Source: Motacilla alba alba
Taxonomy: Eukaryota > Chordata > Aves > Passeriformes > Motacillidae
Assembly (NCBI RefSeq): GCF_015832195.1
Contig: NC_052018.1
Coordinates: forward strand, 27,804,115 to 27,868,114
Direction: 5' to 3'
DNA length: 64,000 nucleotides
Within the stretch, counting starts at the first letter, position 1; the number at the start of each line of letters is the position of its first letter. Positions 49,601-62,565 of this stretch are shown in pieces. The translations under genes and the position numbers were made by a program. The notes below the pieces were generated by a model, which was not told the DNA's origin, made no database searches, and saw nothing but the letters and a program-made list of their open reading frames with translations.

Positions 49601-52502
49601 AAATCAGAAACTTTCATTCCAAAATGTCTTTACTCAAACTGCTACGTCTAGTTTTCAAAATGTATGTGGTCCAGGAAAAACTAGATGGTGTGTCCCTTTG
49701 CAAAATTTTAACTTGAACTCTGCAGCTTTTCAGCTGAATCCTATAGAGTTGATATCAGTAAGAACAATCTGCAGTAGGGGGAAGCCCGCCTGAAAGCACT
49801 GCTACATCATTAGATGACACTGGTATGTGACAGCAAAATGAGGAAAATAACAGTAACTTAATTGAGGTGAGGCTTTCCCAAAAGCTGTAGATTATGTCTT
49901 CCGTGTTCTAATGTTTTTTATATATATAATGCATATACAAATAATATTAATGTCTAATATATATTGTATCTTGATAAAATATATATTACATATCTTTATA
50001 TAGTAGGGTTGGGGGCAGGGATAAAAACAGACCCAAAAATAAACCTACAGATGAATTCTTAACAACTCCACATCTGTATACCCTACTTGGGGTAGGGGAG
50101 AGAAGCCAATAGCTACTTGTGTAACAACTGACTTTTGATATCGGGTAAGTCACAGAAATCTGTCTGGGGTGATGGAACCAGCAGGGCTATCGTCAGCTTT
50201 TGAGACATTAGAAAGTAAAAAACAAGGAAAAACAGGGAAGACATCCACGGATATCCACCTATTTGCTGAAGGCACAGAATGTTCTAATTACTCTTAAAGT
50301 GTCACGAGATAAAGACACCCTTAGTATGCCATATAAAAAATTGGTATATGAAACATACACCTCAAAGATTCCTGTGTCTCTCTATTACAAATTTTGGTAG
50401 CAGTTTTGCTTTTCTTTATGTACTTTATGGTTAGAGATTACCACCACAAAACCAAGGCTCTTACCAAAACTCTTTGCAGATAAAGGCAATTCCAACCCAT
50501 TTTCTGGGATACAAGGCAGTACTCAAACACCCATTTATGGAAAGAAATAATAATTAAATGCATTTAGAATAATGCTGCTCCTTCTTGTTCAAGCAGGGCT
50601 ACTCTACAAAAAGTAACACAGGATTCAGTATGCCAAAGGATAATGAGTGCGGTCAGTGCTGAGGATCAGAAGTATCAAATGACTTATCAGCTAGTTATTT
50701 AGGAAAAGGAAGGACTGGGCTGGCCTTTGAGATTTTTTTACACTATTCATGTTTAAATCCCTAGATTTTAAAAGCGAAGTCAAACCACTATTTCAGAAAG
50801 TATATTCCTTTTCTATGTGTGTTTTAGTCCAGTTTCACTGTCTTCTATTTATTTTTGAAATTTCAACTGAATTTTAAGTCCTTCACTTTAATCTTTCTCA
50901 CAAGGCAGTTAGGAATTTAGTTTCTGTTTTTGTATAGGGTAAATTTTACTTAAATTAACCTTTGTATTCATGTGAGTTGTTCTAACTAAAGGGTGTACTT
51001 AACATCATAGCTAAGTAATTTTTAAAAAGAAGTGAGTATTTAAAAAATATTTACTGATACCTGCCCTTCTAGGAAGAAGACACTTTGAAGTCCTGATTCA
51101 GGCACCAAGGCCTTGGAAAGACCAATATCGGAGTTTAATGCACTTTTTTTTCCCTATCAAGTAGTTACAGATGGTGAATTTTATAGATCATCTTTTCAAG
51201 GCAGCTATTTCTTTCAGTGCACAGTAAACTGATTGAAGTTCCTAAATGACATGGTGCAAATCGTGTTTTTGGGTTCAGTAGCTTCACTCATAACTTCAAG
51301 GCATCTAGTTTTGGTTATATCATCTGGATTTTTCAATGGATTTTAATAGTTATGTATTGAAAAATCGTGAATGAGCTATACAATAAAACATGATACAATG
51401 AAAAGTTCTCTGCCTCAAAAATTTTAGCAGAAAAAAAAGCACAATCGAGGATAAATCTACATGGAATAATGGAAATTCAGTTGTGGTTGGCTAATAAGTA
51501 CTTTCTCTGTTACACTTTAACAAATGTTTAATGAATTAAATGTTCTTGCAAACAGATATCAAATTACATATTAGAATTTAGAGATATCTTAGTTTAACCA
51601 AACTGTGTCAAAGAACCCAGTTTCGAATAATAGCAGTAATTTTCAGCTCATTGGTGAGCAATGTGCATTCAGAACTGCTGTACTTCTTTAGTAATTTACT
51701 GCAGAGAGAAGCCAAAAAAAACCAAAGAGGGATATAATTAGAAATTATATTTTAATCATTCTGGACATTTTCAACACTGTATCTGGTCCCTACATCCCTA
51801 TCTAAGGACCTGAAATACCTGGATTCCATATCCTCAGCAGATGACCTGTGTATTCTCCTACAGCTAGAGAAACCAAGTTCACTCTCTTAACTACACTTGA
51901 AATTCCATTTTCTCTCTGGATGATATAGAATAATTTAGATTTAATAGAATATTTTGTTATGTGCAGATTTATTTTCTCTGGTCTGACGTCCAGCCATCTG
52001 GTGGTCTCCTGAGAAAGCTCAGACCATGTGTATATAGCAAGGAAAAAAAAACCTGATAAAGACTACTGTTCTAGTCCTGTGGATTATTTGGCTGCTGATT
52101 CAGGAATGCACAGTGTTTTAAACTCAGGAATCTCTTTGTGCTAGAAACTTGGCTTGTCTTTAATTGACCAAGGTGACAAGAGGTGCTATTTTTCCATTGC
52201 CTGCCAACTATGTGTGCAATAGTTGAGACAATTCCTAAAATTGGAGTGGATTTGTTGGCTTTATTTAGATAATCTGGATTATCAATCAAGAAGGGTTATA
52301 ATTGTTCTATTGGGCTGGATTCAATAACTAATTTATGCACCTAATTAGAGATTTAGGCACAAACTAAATCTGTCAGAAGATAGTCAGAAGCTTCAAGACT
52401 AGCTCTGAAGTTGTGAACTGCCCAAGAACAAACCTGGTGGAAATAAGTCTGATCTAGCCTGCAAAAGGCATAATGAGAGTAAGTGCACCTCCTCTTTCCA
52501 AA

Positions 52503-52554
<52 letters not shown>

Positions 52555-53659
52555 GCACACACACTCATATATATGCTATGACAATAAGGAGTAGCACATT
52601 AGAAATGCAACACTGTACCCATGTTACAGAATAGCTGAGAGCCCTGGAGCAAATTTCATAATTCGACCAAGAAAGAATTTAATTATTCAATCACTTTCAG
52701 CATAATGTCATGAATGGATGATTTAGACTGGTTGAAGAACCACTGTCAAAGGTATTAGTAAAAGTTGTATTATGATGAGGTTTTAAGACCGCATTTTAGG
52801 AAAGTTTGATGGCAAGGTTTGCTCTATTACAGCACAATCATTTGACCAATGATTTAAAGTTATCAGGGCACAAATTGAAGTTACTACACTACAGGGTTAT
52901 TATCTATGATATTGGTTGTTTCACCAAAGGTCTGACATTGGTATCCCAGCTCAAGGGGAGATCACAGTCATGGACCCAACACTGTCTCACAGCAAGAGCC
53001 TGAAAAAGGCTCAGTCAGGCTGTCATATTTACAGAATAAAGTGGTTGACTCATAGTCAAACTGCATGTCATAGGAAAAGCAGGCATGTTGACCACTTGTA
53101 TCCACAACTTACTTTGTTACTAAATAAAATGAGTCTTAGAAAAGCCACATGATATTCATGTGCTAATGTCATGATCAGTTTTCAAGCTCATACACATCTA
53201 TCCTCACTGCATTTGTGAGGTTCTTTGTGGCTTTTCAGAGGAGGGACTGAAACTAGAGGAGTTTTTGGTCTGGCTATGGCTCAGGCCTTTACCTCCTTTG
53301 GAACCTACACCAAATTATTGCTGACTTGGTTAAGGAGTTGAGTGCACCTGTCACAAATAACAGTGCAATCAATTGAACTATGAAACAAATAGGAACTGAT
53401 TCTACAAATTATAGACGTACAGAAAGAATCAGTGTGTTGTTCGCTAGTTAACTGAATTACCACTTGACATTAAAATTAAAGGACATAGTTAATTTCTATC
53501 TGACCCATGCCATTGGAAAAATTAAAAGAACAACTACAAGAAAAAAAAACCATTAATTTAGATTGGATTTTACTGCAAGAGTGTGGTTTGTCCAATAAGG
53601 AACATTTAGGACATTAAAGGATTCAATCACATTCTTTATGACTAATGTTAAACTTTATC
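46663..53659. other. AT-rich stretch with one CA microsatellite
   Basis: About 7 kb with no transposon or gene recognised. A partial repeat of GTTGAAGCAATAAT lies near 46937-46979, and an AT/TA-rich patch lies near 49915-50005. The (CA)22 tract at 52507-52550 is the only clear repeat. Confidence 0.55.
52507..52560. repeat. (AC)22 microsatellite
   Basis: Forty-four bases of perfect AC (52507-52550) followed by ATATGCACACACACTC. Such a long perfect array is likely to vary in length between individuals. Confidence 0.97.
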
Positions 53660-54345
53660 CCTGGCAGGTACTCTGAGAAGCAGATAAGAGACTTAGTTCC
53701 TCTCACTTATAAGCAGAAATGACAGGAAGGAGCCCATCTGTATGGTCCTCTCCTGCCATTTCTTTTCAGATGTTTTGTTCTGTGAGGCCTGTGGGCCTGC
53801 TCGGGGACTTCCTGTGGCTATCTATGCCCTGGAAGAATGTCCCCCAGAGTTTAACCTCTCCCATGGACTCCTGCGACATGCTGTCAGTCAACCCCAGTGC
53901 CACTCCCCCTGTTGGCCCATTGGCTGTTCAACCCCCTGTTAACCATATATGGTCAAAGTTCTAGCAGGGTCTTTGATCTTTGTATTCTCATTGGTCTGTA
54001 TCCCTGTCTGTTTACCCTTGTGTTTTCCTATTGGTCATTGTAAACCTTCTCCCGCCCACACCTTCAGGTGATTGGTTGTTGCTGTTGGCTCCGCCCCTTT
54101 GCAACAGTGTATAATCCTGGACCCTCCGCCACTCTCTTATCTTTGACTCTGGAATCTTTCAGTGTGTAGGTGGAATAAACTACCACTGGAAACCTATGCA
54201 AAGACCCTTCCTGCCTCCACCATCTTAAACACCTGGCTGCTGCATGTGAGTGTGGTATTTGCTGTGGGCTTGGTGGAGCGCTCTCCTTCTGGGGATGTTT
54301 CAGGAAGGTTGCATCAGCCTACCATCTCTTCATGCTGCAACACTA
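53660..54345 (+). mobile_element. ERV LTR with multiple CCAAT boxes (approximate edges)
   Basis: An isolated GC-rich block with a compact promoter layout. Four inverted CCAAT motifs (ATTGG at about 53919, 53989, 54030 and 54071) are followed by a GC box (CCGCCCC near 54091), a TATA element (TATAAT, 54110-54115) and, about 60 bases later, a polyadenylation signal (AATAAA, 54174-54179). This close TATA-to-AATAAA order is typical of LTR U3-R. It probably begins with TGACAG at 53720 or TGTTTT at 53771 and ends near GCTGCAACA at 54342. No target-site duplication was found, so the edges are uncertain. Open frames of 66-81 codons here are not viral genes. Confidence 0.65.
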
Positions 54346-55379
54346 TCAATCCACACTACTGAATAGTTATCAACAAGATGTATGAATTAACATTTGAAAT
54401 TACATTTTTAATTTTTAAAGTGAAACTGTTTAAAACTCAAAAGTTTCCAATATATTTAATGATAACTTTTTGAACAAGTGCATGATTTTACAGACAAAAA
54501 AAATGAATCAACCTTGACTGGTAAAACAGTTTATTTGAAATGTAATAAACTCTGTTATATGCATACCTATCACCAAATTATATTCACGCCTGACAATACG
54601 CTTCCCAGATTTGGCAGTTGCCTGCTATGAAGTGTGGCTGCATCAGTAATTCAGTGTACAAATACTCTCTTTTGCTGCAAATTCACACTCAATCTGTAAT
54701 CAGTGTCCTGAGCAACACAGCTGGCAGCACTCCTGATGATACATACGAAGCACTTTTGCTCTCAGTAGATGCAGTAATGAATCCGGACGCCTGAGTACTG
54801 ACTATAGTGGAAATTTCTGTGAAGACAGGAGGTCCTCCCGAAGGTTTTCCACCTCAATACTTCATTGATGAAAGTGGACACCACTGATACAGATGCATTT
54901 TAGACTGGCTGTGGTGTTTTCGAAGTTTACTTAACTAGAAACTACTTCATGATCTTGTATCCTCATATCATTGCATTAACATCTCTCTCAGTGCTATCTA
55001 CTGTACTTAGGGGCAGTTTTCTGTGTTGCCTTTCTGATTTATCTATACCTTTATTGTAGGCCTGGATATGGACAGAGATCACTGTTGCACAGTAAAAGCA
55101 CAATTAGCATATTTTTTTCCTCTCTCTTTCAATTCCTTGTGTATGGAAAATTGTAGAACAATTAATGTTCTAAACAGCTGGATATATGTCAGTATACCCC
55201 ATATGCCTCTGTTGCTAAGATTATGTGGTATTCGGACATTGAGATAACATAGTAATATTCACCTACCCTTTCACAAATATGAGTATAAATTAATTGTCAT
55301 GGCACTGGATGACTTTATGTGAATCCTTCAGGAGAAAATATAGTTTATGTCACCCTGCAGGATGCACCTGTCTTCAGCA
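54346..55379. other. AT-rich spacer, nothing recognised
   Basis: About 1 kb of non-coding DNA without a supported feature. Confidence 0.55.
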
Positions 55380-55770
55380 GACATTTTCAGGATACATCTG
55401 AGACTGATGGCTTCATGAAGTTGAGAACCAGGAGTGCTGGGGGCTCCCCAGGTGTCTGTCAGGGCATAGTCAGGCAGCCAGGACTCATTCTATCCCTCCA
55501 GCCAGGATTGGAGCAACCAGATAGCACTGGGTCTTTCCCAGGCTCATCATCATGTGTGTACCTGGGGACAGGAATGGCTCAAGCGTGGGCCAGGACATGA
55601 CCCCACAGGTGGCATGCAGGATCATGCCCAGTGAGGGGACCCAGAGTTAGACACAGTCCATAATGTCTGGGAAATAGGAATTCCATGGGGAATAGGATAG
55701 GCCAAAGCCATGCAAGGAGGTCAGCCCACAGGCCAGGGTCAGTATCAGGCAGAGCTCACTTTCTTTTAAG
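55380..55770. other. GC-rich islet of unknown origin
   Basis: About 390 bp, clearly GC-richer than its flanks, rich in GGG and CCAGG, with few CpG. A 93-codon plus frame (55319-55600) and a 111-codon minus frame (55647-55982) touch it, but neither has a domain I recognise. Composition and isolation suggest an old LTR or ERV fragment, but no LTR landmark (TATA, AATAAA, TG/CA ends) could be fixed. Confidence 0.4.
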
Positions 55771-58700
55771 CTGCATGATTTAAGATATTTACAGATGAAG
55801 TTGAAATAGATAGCTGCTCTTTCATGTATTAATTCTTGGATCATTGACCTTTTCTGTGAAATTTGTTTGCCATGTGGAATATTCTGAATAATAGTCACTG
55901 ATTGTGGAAACAAAACTGGCCATCTGTATGTGTCCATATATATCCTAAAATTAGCGTCTTTGTAGTTTATTTTTAACTTCAATTTGCTATGTAGTGTCCA
56001 TCTCCTTGAAGTAAGTCACATGTTCCATACTGTCAGTAAGAGGTCATGGTAACTGTCAATTATTTTTGTGTCTGCATGAATCTTCTGCTTCAAGCAACTT
56101 CGTAGACTACAAACATCTGGCAAGCAGCAGAGCATGCTGTGTTTTTCTGTCAGCTGCTGGAAACATCCAGGCTTCTGCAATTTTCTTAGTACAATGGGGT
56201 TTGGGTGTTTCTTGTTTTTTAAGCTGCTTTAGTCCTAGGTTATCTAATATTTTTATAAATCAGTGCTGTTAGGATTACTCATAGGTGGTTTTGAAGAAGA
56301 ACAGAAATCACTGAACAGAAGTCACTGATCTGTTGTTTGTAAGTCGCAGCTTGGTGGCAGATACAGCTGGTAACTGGGATGCAGCTGCCTTCTACAAAGT
56401 TTATTTGCTAAAGTGGGATTGGATTGTGGCACAGCAGCAAACATGCTTATTGTTTGAAATATTTCCATTCTCAAGCTATGAATATGGGGTTTTTTTTCAG
56501 AACCCTGAAATTTATGTCCATTTACTGAGTGTTTTTTAATCTGACACTAATGTTCTTTTTCAACATTTGTGAGACATTGGACACAGTTTAACCAGTTTTG
56601 TGTTGACATCTTTTTCTGTGTTACTTTCAGCTTGCATATGCATTCTATAGTACTTGCTGTTTTCATGCTTTCCCAGGATAGTTCATTGTTTTGGGCATGG
56701 CTTTTTTAGTATAAGAGAAGTAAATCACAGGCATCTCAAATTTATACATTAGAATATCTTCAGTATTTTAAATGTTACATGTGGTTGTGACATAAGTGTC
56801 TGTTTTTCCTTCTATGTTCTTCTAGTGTTTTTTATGCCATTTTAAAAAACATACCAAAAATCCCCCCAAAATTTGTATGCCTGTAGTGTCTCTCTTGCTT
56901 GGGTCATAGAACTTATCAAAATGCTTTAATCAATTATTTCAGTGTCTGAAGGATGATTTTTAGTAGATGTCCCATGCAATTGTAGGAGTTTCTCCATATC
57001 AGTCTCAAGTCTCACAGCCTACAATAAACTTCATACAGTTTCTTTTCTTTCCCTGACATATTCTCTGAACCTGGGATGCAGGACTTGGCCCTGATAGTCC
57101 TTTGAATGTAAAGACTATCCACTTATGAAACCTTTATGAATCTGGAATATAAGTGCTTCCACATTTCTAACTTCAAGAAGCTGTCAGCTCTCCCTGGACA
57201 TTCAACTTTGCTCTCGTTCTTTTTGCCCTTCCCCTCTTTCTTTTCCATCTCTTATTTTTTTTTTTTTTTTGTGTAAATAGCAATAAAGTTTTACCTTTTT
57301 TCTTCCATGCATTAGTTCTGTTCAACTCAGTTTTTCCTGATAGTGCTTCAAATCTTAATCAAGTCTTTTCTGTTTGTGTTATTTTTTTAATGCTAATGCA
57401 ACATTCGTTTGACAACATTCTGTTTTTCTGTTTGTAGGAGGTACTTTGTTTGCCTAGTATACTCTCTTGCACAGGGGTTACCTACACTGAAAATTCCTAC
57501 ATTACTTTAAATAATGTTTACTCAGTAATAAGATAAAAGTTTTCTGGGTCCTAAAATCAAACAGGTTCTTTAGTAATCGTAGTCATTACACTTATTACAC
57601 AACCGCTGACTGTTTCAGCCCACATAGAAACTTATTAACTTGTCATTACCCACAACAATCTTTCTTTTTTGTAACCTACAGGTTTCTTCCAGTTTCCAGA
57701 TATTGTTTCAGATGAACCTTTAAAAAACCTGCCCTGAGCTTCTTAAATCAGTAAGTCAGCAGATTGTTATTCAGTAAACGTGTGTCTCAGCAGCTCACCT
57801 ATTCAGAATGATCTTTCCTCTTATGATCAGTTCTGTTTCTAGACATTCTTATGGGGGCTGGAGGCTGAACCCTGGTGAGACAATACAGGTTGTCTACTTG
57901 TGAATCTTCTCACACTTTTTACCTTTGGAATGAGGAATCAGCCATACAGTGTTTGGAAAGCTATAAAACATTCTGTGGTGCTTTGAAATCTTGGACATAG
58001 ATGCATGCACACTGCTTTTCCATCTGCTAAATGTTTACCAGGAAAACTCTAACTCAGTTCAACCTGTGGACACCTACATATTAGATGAAGTCAGAGAGTG
58101 CATGGTTGAAGACCATGTTGCTGGAGACTGAGTCCTGCCTCCTCGTATTTTGTCTGGTTTTAGAATTTTGTTGTTGTAGGTTTAGAAAATTATTTTGATG
58201 ATATTGCAAACTGTTGCCATGACATCCTTAATATTTGCACTGCAGAGGAATTACCAAAAAATAACATCTTTAAAACTACTGTTGTTGCAACATAGTAATC
58301 CTCCTGTTTCCCTTACTCTAAACCATGATAGAAATGTGGGCAGGGTCTTTAATTCTTTCATTCTAGACTACAGACCCATATTATGTTTTATATTGTGTGT
58401 TTGTCATTTCTAATTTGGCTCTGTACTAATTGCACAGCTGAGCCTCCACTCTCTGTACATTTTTGAACATCAATATATTTTATACTTTGCGCTGGTACTG
58501 ACTACAGCTCACATCCCTTTTCCCTCCCAGCTGTGTATTCAGTGCTCAAAGAGCTTTTCACTATGCTTAACTTGAGCAGAGGAATAATAGGCCACATTTT
58601 TCAACATTTTCTCAAATTCTTACTGCTTCTTGACTACTATCTGTAGTTTTTGTATGTTGTGGTTAATATCTTATTAAGACAGCCTTTACCACATAAAAAA

Positions 58701-59024
58701 GAAAAAGTGAAAATCCCAAACACACAACTCTGAAGTGCATAATGATTCAGGCGTGGTGAGGAGGTGGTAATAAACACCTGACATTCTCTGTAGTTATCTC
58801 CTGCACATTATTGTGTGGCATGTTTTTCCCCTATATTTTATGATCTTTATCCATAGTTGTCAGTGCAGCTGTGGCAATGTTCAGTTCTGTAGCTGAGTGC
58901 TAGATAAAGATGTGCATGTGGATTTACAAAGCCAGGAACAAAACAAGGAAGAACAGAGAGCTCTGCGAGGAACTGGCAGATTTAACTGGCAGCTTTGTGA
59001 GCAAGACTGACCCAGCTTGGTTTT
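55771..59024. other. AT-rich stretch, nothing recognised
   Basis: Non-coding. A T-run lies near 57255-57271. A small duplication of AACAGAAATCACTGA occurs near 56298-56326. No gene or transposon recognised. Confidence 0.55.
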
Positions 59025-59640
59025 TGCCAGTCAGGGAGTTGAAGTAGTTACCAACAAGGCTGAAAAGGTTTTAAGTGCTTTCACCACTTCTGTCTTTATC
59101 ACTGCTGTTGGGCCCCAGACCTTGGGAACAAAAATCCAGGTTTCTGCGAACACAGACTCACTATCACTGAGTATGTGAACTACTCTAGGAGCTTGATCCC
59201 TGCAAACTGGTGAGCCCTGCCAATACGCATCCAAAAGAGCTGTTAGAAGAGCCAGCTGACACTGGTTGCGAGGCCATTCTCCACAATGTTTGAAAAGTCA
59301 CTGGGAGAAGGCTAATGTCACCCTCATCTAAGAAGGGTTTAAAGGAGGTTCCAGGAAATTTTAATCTCATCAGGCCTACTTTAGTCCCTGGGAAAGTTAG
59401 GGAGTAAATCCACCTAGGGGCTAGCACAAGTCAAATGAAGCTTGTGTTTGAGAAAAGTCAGCATGGATTCTTCAAGGGTAAATTTTTCTTTACAAATCTG
59501 ATTGCCTTCTATGACAAAACAACCTGTTCAGCTGATGTGGTGTGAGCACAGGTCATTGTCTACCTGGATTTCTCCAAGGCTTTTGTTGTGGTCTCCCACA
59601 GACTCCCTGGAGAACTTGATGGTAGGCAAGTGGTCCAAGA
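59025..59640 (+). mobile_element. CR1 LINE fragment, internal ORF2, sense
   Basis: Decayed reverse transcriptase coding sequence from the middle of CR1 ORF2, with neither the 3' UTR nor the 5' end. Recognisable coding stretches include AGTGCTTTCACCACTTCTGT, AGTCAGCATGGATTCTTCAA, TCTGATTGCCTTCTATGAC and GTCTACCTGGATTTCTCCAA (encoding the VYLDFSKAF-type block that contains a catalytic aspartate in the family). Frameshifts and stops break the frame several times. A copy lacking the 3' end is unusual for CR1, so the downstream part was probably deleted after insertion. Confidence 0.8.
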
Positions 59641-60397
59641 ACTTACTAAAATGTACAGACATGAGAAACACTAAGTTTTTCTATTCAACAGAGCATTTTT
59701 AGGTTTTATTTTTTTTATTTTTCTTTATTTTAAAAATATTCCAGTCTTTTCATAATCCAGACACACATGCCTTGTTCAAAATATCTAATATATACTGGTA
59801 TTAAAGAATGGGAAATGCAGGTGCAAGTTTCTGTTTGGTTTACTTGGATATGATGAAACTGATGAAAGTGTGCCTCCGATTTGCTGTATATTTTCTATCT
59901 TTGGTTTAGTGTACAACTAGATGGAATTATGCATGTCTTTATTGATGACACCAATTCACTAGGTATGAATAATTAAATACCCAATACTTGTGAAAGAACA
60001 GATTCAATAGCCTGGAAGTTGGAACAGTTAAAGAAAGTTGAGGTTAACATCCTTGTTTCAAGAAGAAATACAATCATTTGGTGGAGAAAAACAGCTCAAA
60101 TCCGAGAGGGTGAGATTAAACATTTAGAACTGGCTCATGTTTATTGATTGTTAAGAGTCTAAACCAAGGTAGCATCTACTCTAAGATAAGAACCTGTGCT
60201 TTCTATATCCTTTATGAGTATATAGATGCTTGAATGTATCCAAAAAGAATGTGGGCATGTTCCTCTGGGCTTTTTATTACAAATTCTATTTTTGTTGTTG
60301 AGAAAAAAATATTAAAATAATATTGAAACCAGGTATTACAGAGTATCTTAGTAAAAATTTTAGCAGGCCATCATCTTAAATTCTATATCACTGCAAA
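59641..60397. other. AT-rich spacer, nothing recognised
   Basis: Between the CR1 fragment and the next LTR, with no supported feature. Confidence 0.55.
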
Positions 60398-60987
60398 TGT
60401 TGGGTTATTATGTGTGGGAGATCCCCATTTCCTGCTGCTGGGAGCTTTCCCGGGCAGGTGCTGTCAGGGTGCCTGCGGCACCGAGAGCGTCTCCACTTCG
60501 GGCTGCACTGACAACTCCTCCAGCTCACCAGATGCCCGAGCCCGGATGTCGTAATAAAAAATCCACCAGAAGGTGCAAGGACTCTCCAGATGGTGAAATC
60601 CACTGGGATTTATTGAGGGAACAAAGGCGCATGGTAGGGATATATCTGCAGGTGAAGGGAACCAGAGCTGGAGAGCAAGCAACAAGGGAGGGCCAGGGTA
60701 CAATCAGATCAATCGGGTGAGGGTCCAGGGGAGGAGTAAGAAGGGGGTGATGCAGGAGGAGCCAACCAGAGAAAGGAGAGGGGGCGGACTTTCAGGGCAA
60801 ACCAATGGGGAAACAGAGAACATAGAACCTTCTAGAAATGGGGAGTGCACAGCAGGTGATGGGCAGAGCTCTATTTGCATAACAACGCAGGGAAGTCTGG
60901 GAGCTTGTTTCCCTTGCTCACTCTAAACTATACGAAGTGCTCTGCCAGGGCATCCCAGGCCCATCATGCCCATGGTCATTTCCTACA
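60398..60987 (-). mobile_element. ERV LTR, minus strand
   Basis: A 590-bp GC-rich block. Read on the minus strand it starts TGTAGGAAATGACC (60987 leftward) and ends CCCAACA (60398), giving TGT...ACA termini. It has a CCAAT motif (complement of CCAATGGGG near 60803), a TATA-like GATATATCCC near 60640 and a polyadenylation signal (complement of TTTATT near 60609), then about 210 bases of U5. The flanking bases do not form a duplication (GCAAA on the left, ATCGT on the right), so one flank may have been rearranged. Frames of 71-107 codons on both strands are LTR sequence. Confidence 0.72.
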
Positions 60988-61960
60988 ATCGTGGTAATAT
61001 TTCATATCAATATCTGAGTCCCAATTCTGTCACTTGTAAACTTTTTTTTTTTTTTATATCAAGGTAACAGATTACAAATAATTTTGTCTTCACACAATCA
61101 TCTGAAAAAGAAAAAAGAAAAAAAGAACATACTGGAACAGTGACAACTGAGCATACTCTGTTATTATGAAGTTTTGAGATGAGATTTTTTATTTTTGGTT
61201 GTTTGGTTTGTTTTGGTGGGTTTGGTTGGTAGTTTGTTTGAGGGGGACAGCTGATAGTTTGTGCATGTTTGTGGATTTTTATTCCGAAGACAACACTTAC
61301 ACAATTTGGGAGGTGCCTTGCACTTCCAGGAGAGAAATAATTGTCTTCTAGTTAACACTGACAGAATAAAGAGACTCTTTGGCACAAGGGTGTTGGGAGG
61401 GCACCATAACTCCCAGAGTTCCTGAAAAAGTGCTGACATGTTCTCAGAAAACTTTTGAGTTTAAATAATTTTATAATTAATAATTTTGTTTATAAAAGAA
61501 TATCTGGGATATTCTGAACTTTATTAACAAGGAGTGCAGACACAGGAAATTTGTTTGTCAGCAGGGATAGGTTTTTTTTACTTTAAAGGAGATTGAAGAA
61601 AAAAATTTGTGAGAAATCATGCATACTATTAGTCTGTAATGAGAGTGATAAAAATGAAGACAAGAACATATAAGAAAATATTTTCTTTAGGAAGCACGAA
61701 GGCCAATTCTGTATTAGGATCTGGTTTTCAAAGTTATAGAGGGCTGTCTCTGCCAGAATTAAAGTGCAAAGAAGACCATATGCCAAAGTCAATAGTGTGG
61801 ATTATATTTAAGAGTAAATGTGAAGGGCGGGGGTGGTGGAGAGAGACGGAGAGAAAGAGAAAGAAATAGAAGAAGTAGTGGTGGAAGAGAAAGAAAGTGC
61901 CAGAGATACAGATTAAGAGGAAAATATTACCACTATATGGATCTTTATGGTGTTCTATTG
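60988..61960. other. AT-rich stretch with G/T-rich tract
   Basis: It contains a T-run near 61042, a G/T-rich low-complexity tract at 61180-61245 and a purine-rich (GA/GGA) stretch at 61820-61920. No gene supported. Confidence 0.55.
61180..61245. repeat. G/T-rich low-complexity tract
   Basis: Degenerate GGTTTGGTT-like sequence. A minus-strand frame across it encodes K/T/N/P-rich nonsense. Confidence 0.85.
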
Positions 61961-62034
61961 GTCTTCTTCGTCTTCTTCTTTCTTTGTCGTCTCTTCTTCT
62001 TCTTCTTCTTCTTCTTCTTCTTCTTCTTCTTCTC
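61961..62034. repeat. (TCT)n microsatellite
   Basis: Imperfect TCT repeat from 61961, essentially pure from 61993 to 62033 (about 13-14 units). It translates as poly-Ser, Phe or Leu in the different frames and accounts for the 150- and 96-codon frames that cross it. Confidence 0.96.
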
Positions 62035-62040
62035 TGATGT

Positions 62041-62559
62041 TCTCAGTGGTGAGGGTACCTCAAAACAGATTAATACACGTATGTGCTGGGTGGGAGTGCC
62101 CAGGTACCTCCCCTGTAGCTTGTCACTGTCTCTTGCAGCAGACTCTGGATCCGTTGCATCACTTTGTGTCACTTGCAGGGCTCATGCAAGGCCTCAGGAA
62201 TCAGTCGGGGGGTGGGGGCACTTTGGGGGTTCTTTGATGGTTTATGAGACTTCTCGGCTGCCTCTCAGGTGAATGTCCTGTGCGTATGTGGCCTTCCAGC
62301 GTGGGGAGTTTCACAACTTAGCCAGTTTGTGTAAGGGAGGATGGCTGTTCACTCCCTCTGACCAGAGGTTACACCTCACACCCAAAACTCTCCATGTCTC
62401 TCTTAGACTGGGGGGGATGTGTGCAAACCTGGCCTCAGCAGATGAGCCTGTGGCCTTTGTCCTCCCCCACCACAAACCCAGCCAGAGCTGATTTTTGGAA
62501 CAGCTGCTGGGTTTGGCTTTCCTTGTAGATATGTTCTTCTTCCTCAGCCTTGTTTACTT
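62041..62559. other. GC-richer block of unknown origin upstream of LTR
   Basis: About 520 bp, GC-richer than the surroundings, lying between the (TCT)n tract and the solo LTR. It carries CCTCCCCCACCACAAACCCAG near 62462 and a CCACCACA-like motif reminiscent of LTR ends, but no promoter or polyadenylation landmark that I can fix. Because the LTR target-site duplication begins at 62560, this block is host-side DNA at that insertion, possibly an older repeat that was hit by it. Confidence 0.4.
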
Positions 62560-62565
62560 CCTAGA

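Noticed and set aside
61820..62272. 150-codon plus-strand frame as a gene
   Set aside because: It crosses a purine-rich tract and the (TCT)n microsatellite, producing Arg/Glu-rich then Phe-rich runs typical of simple sequence.
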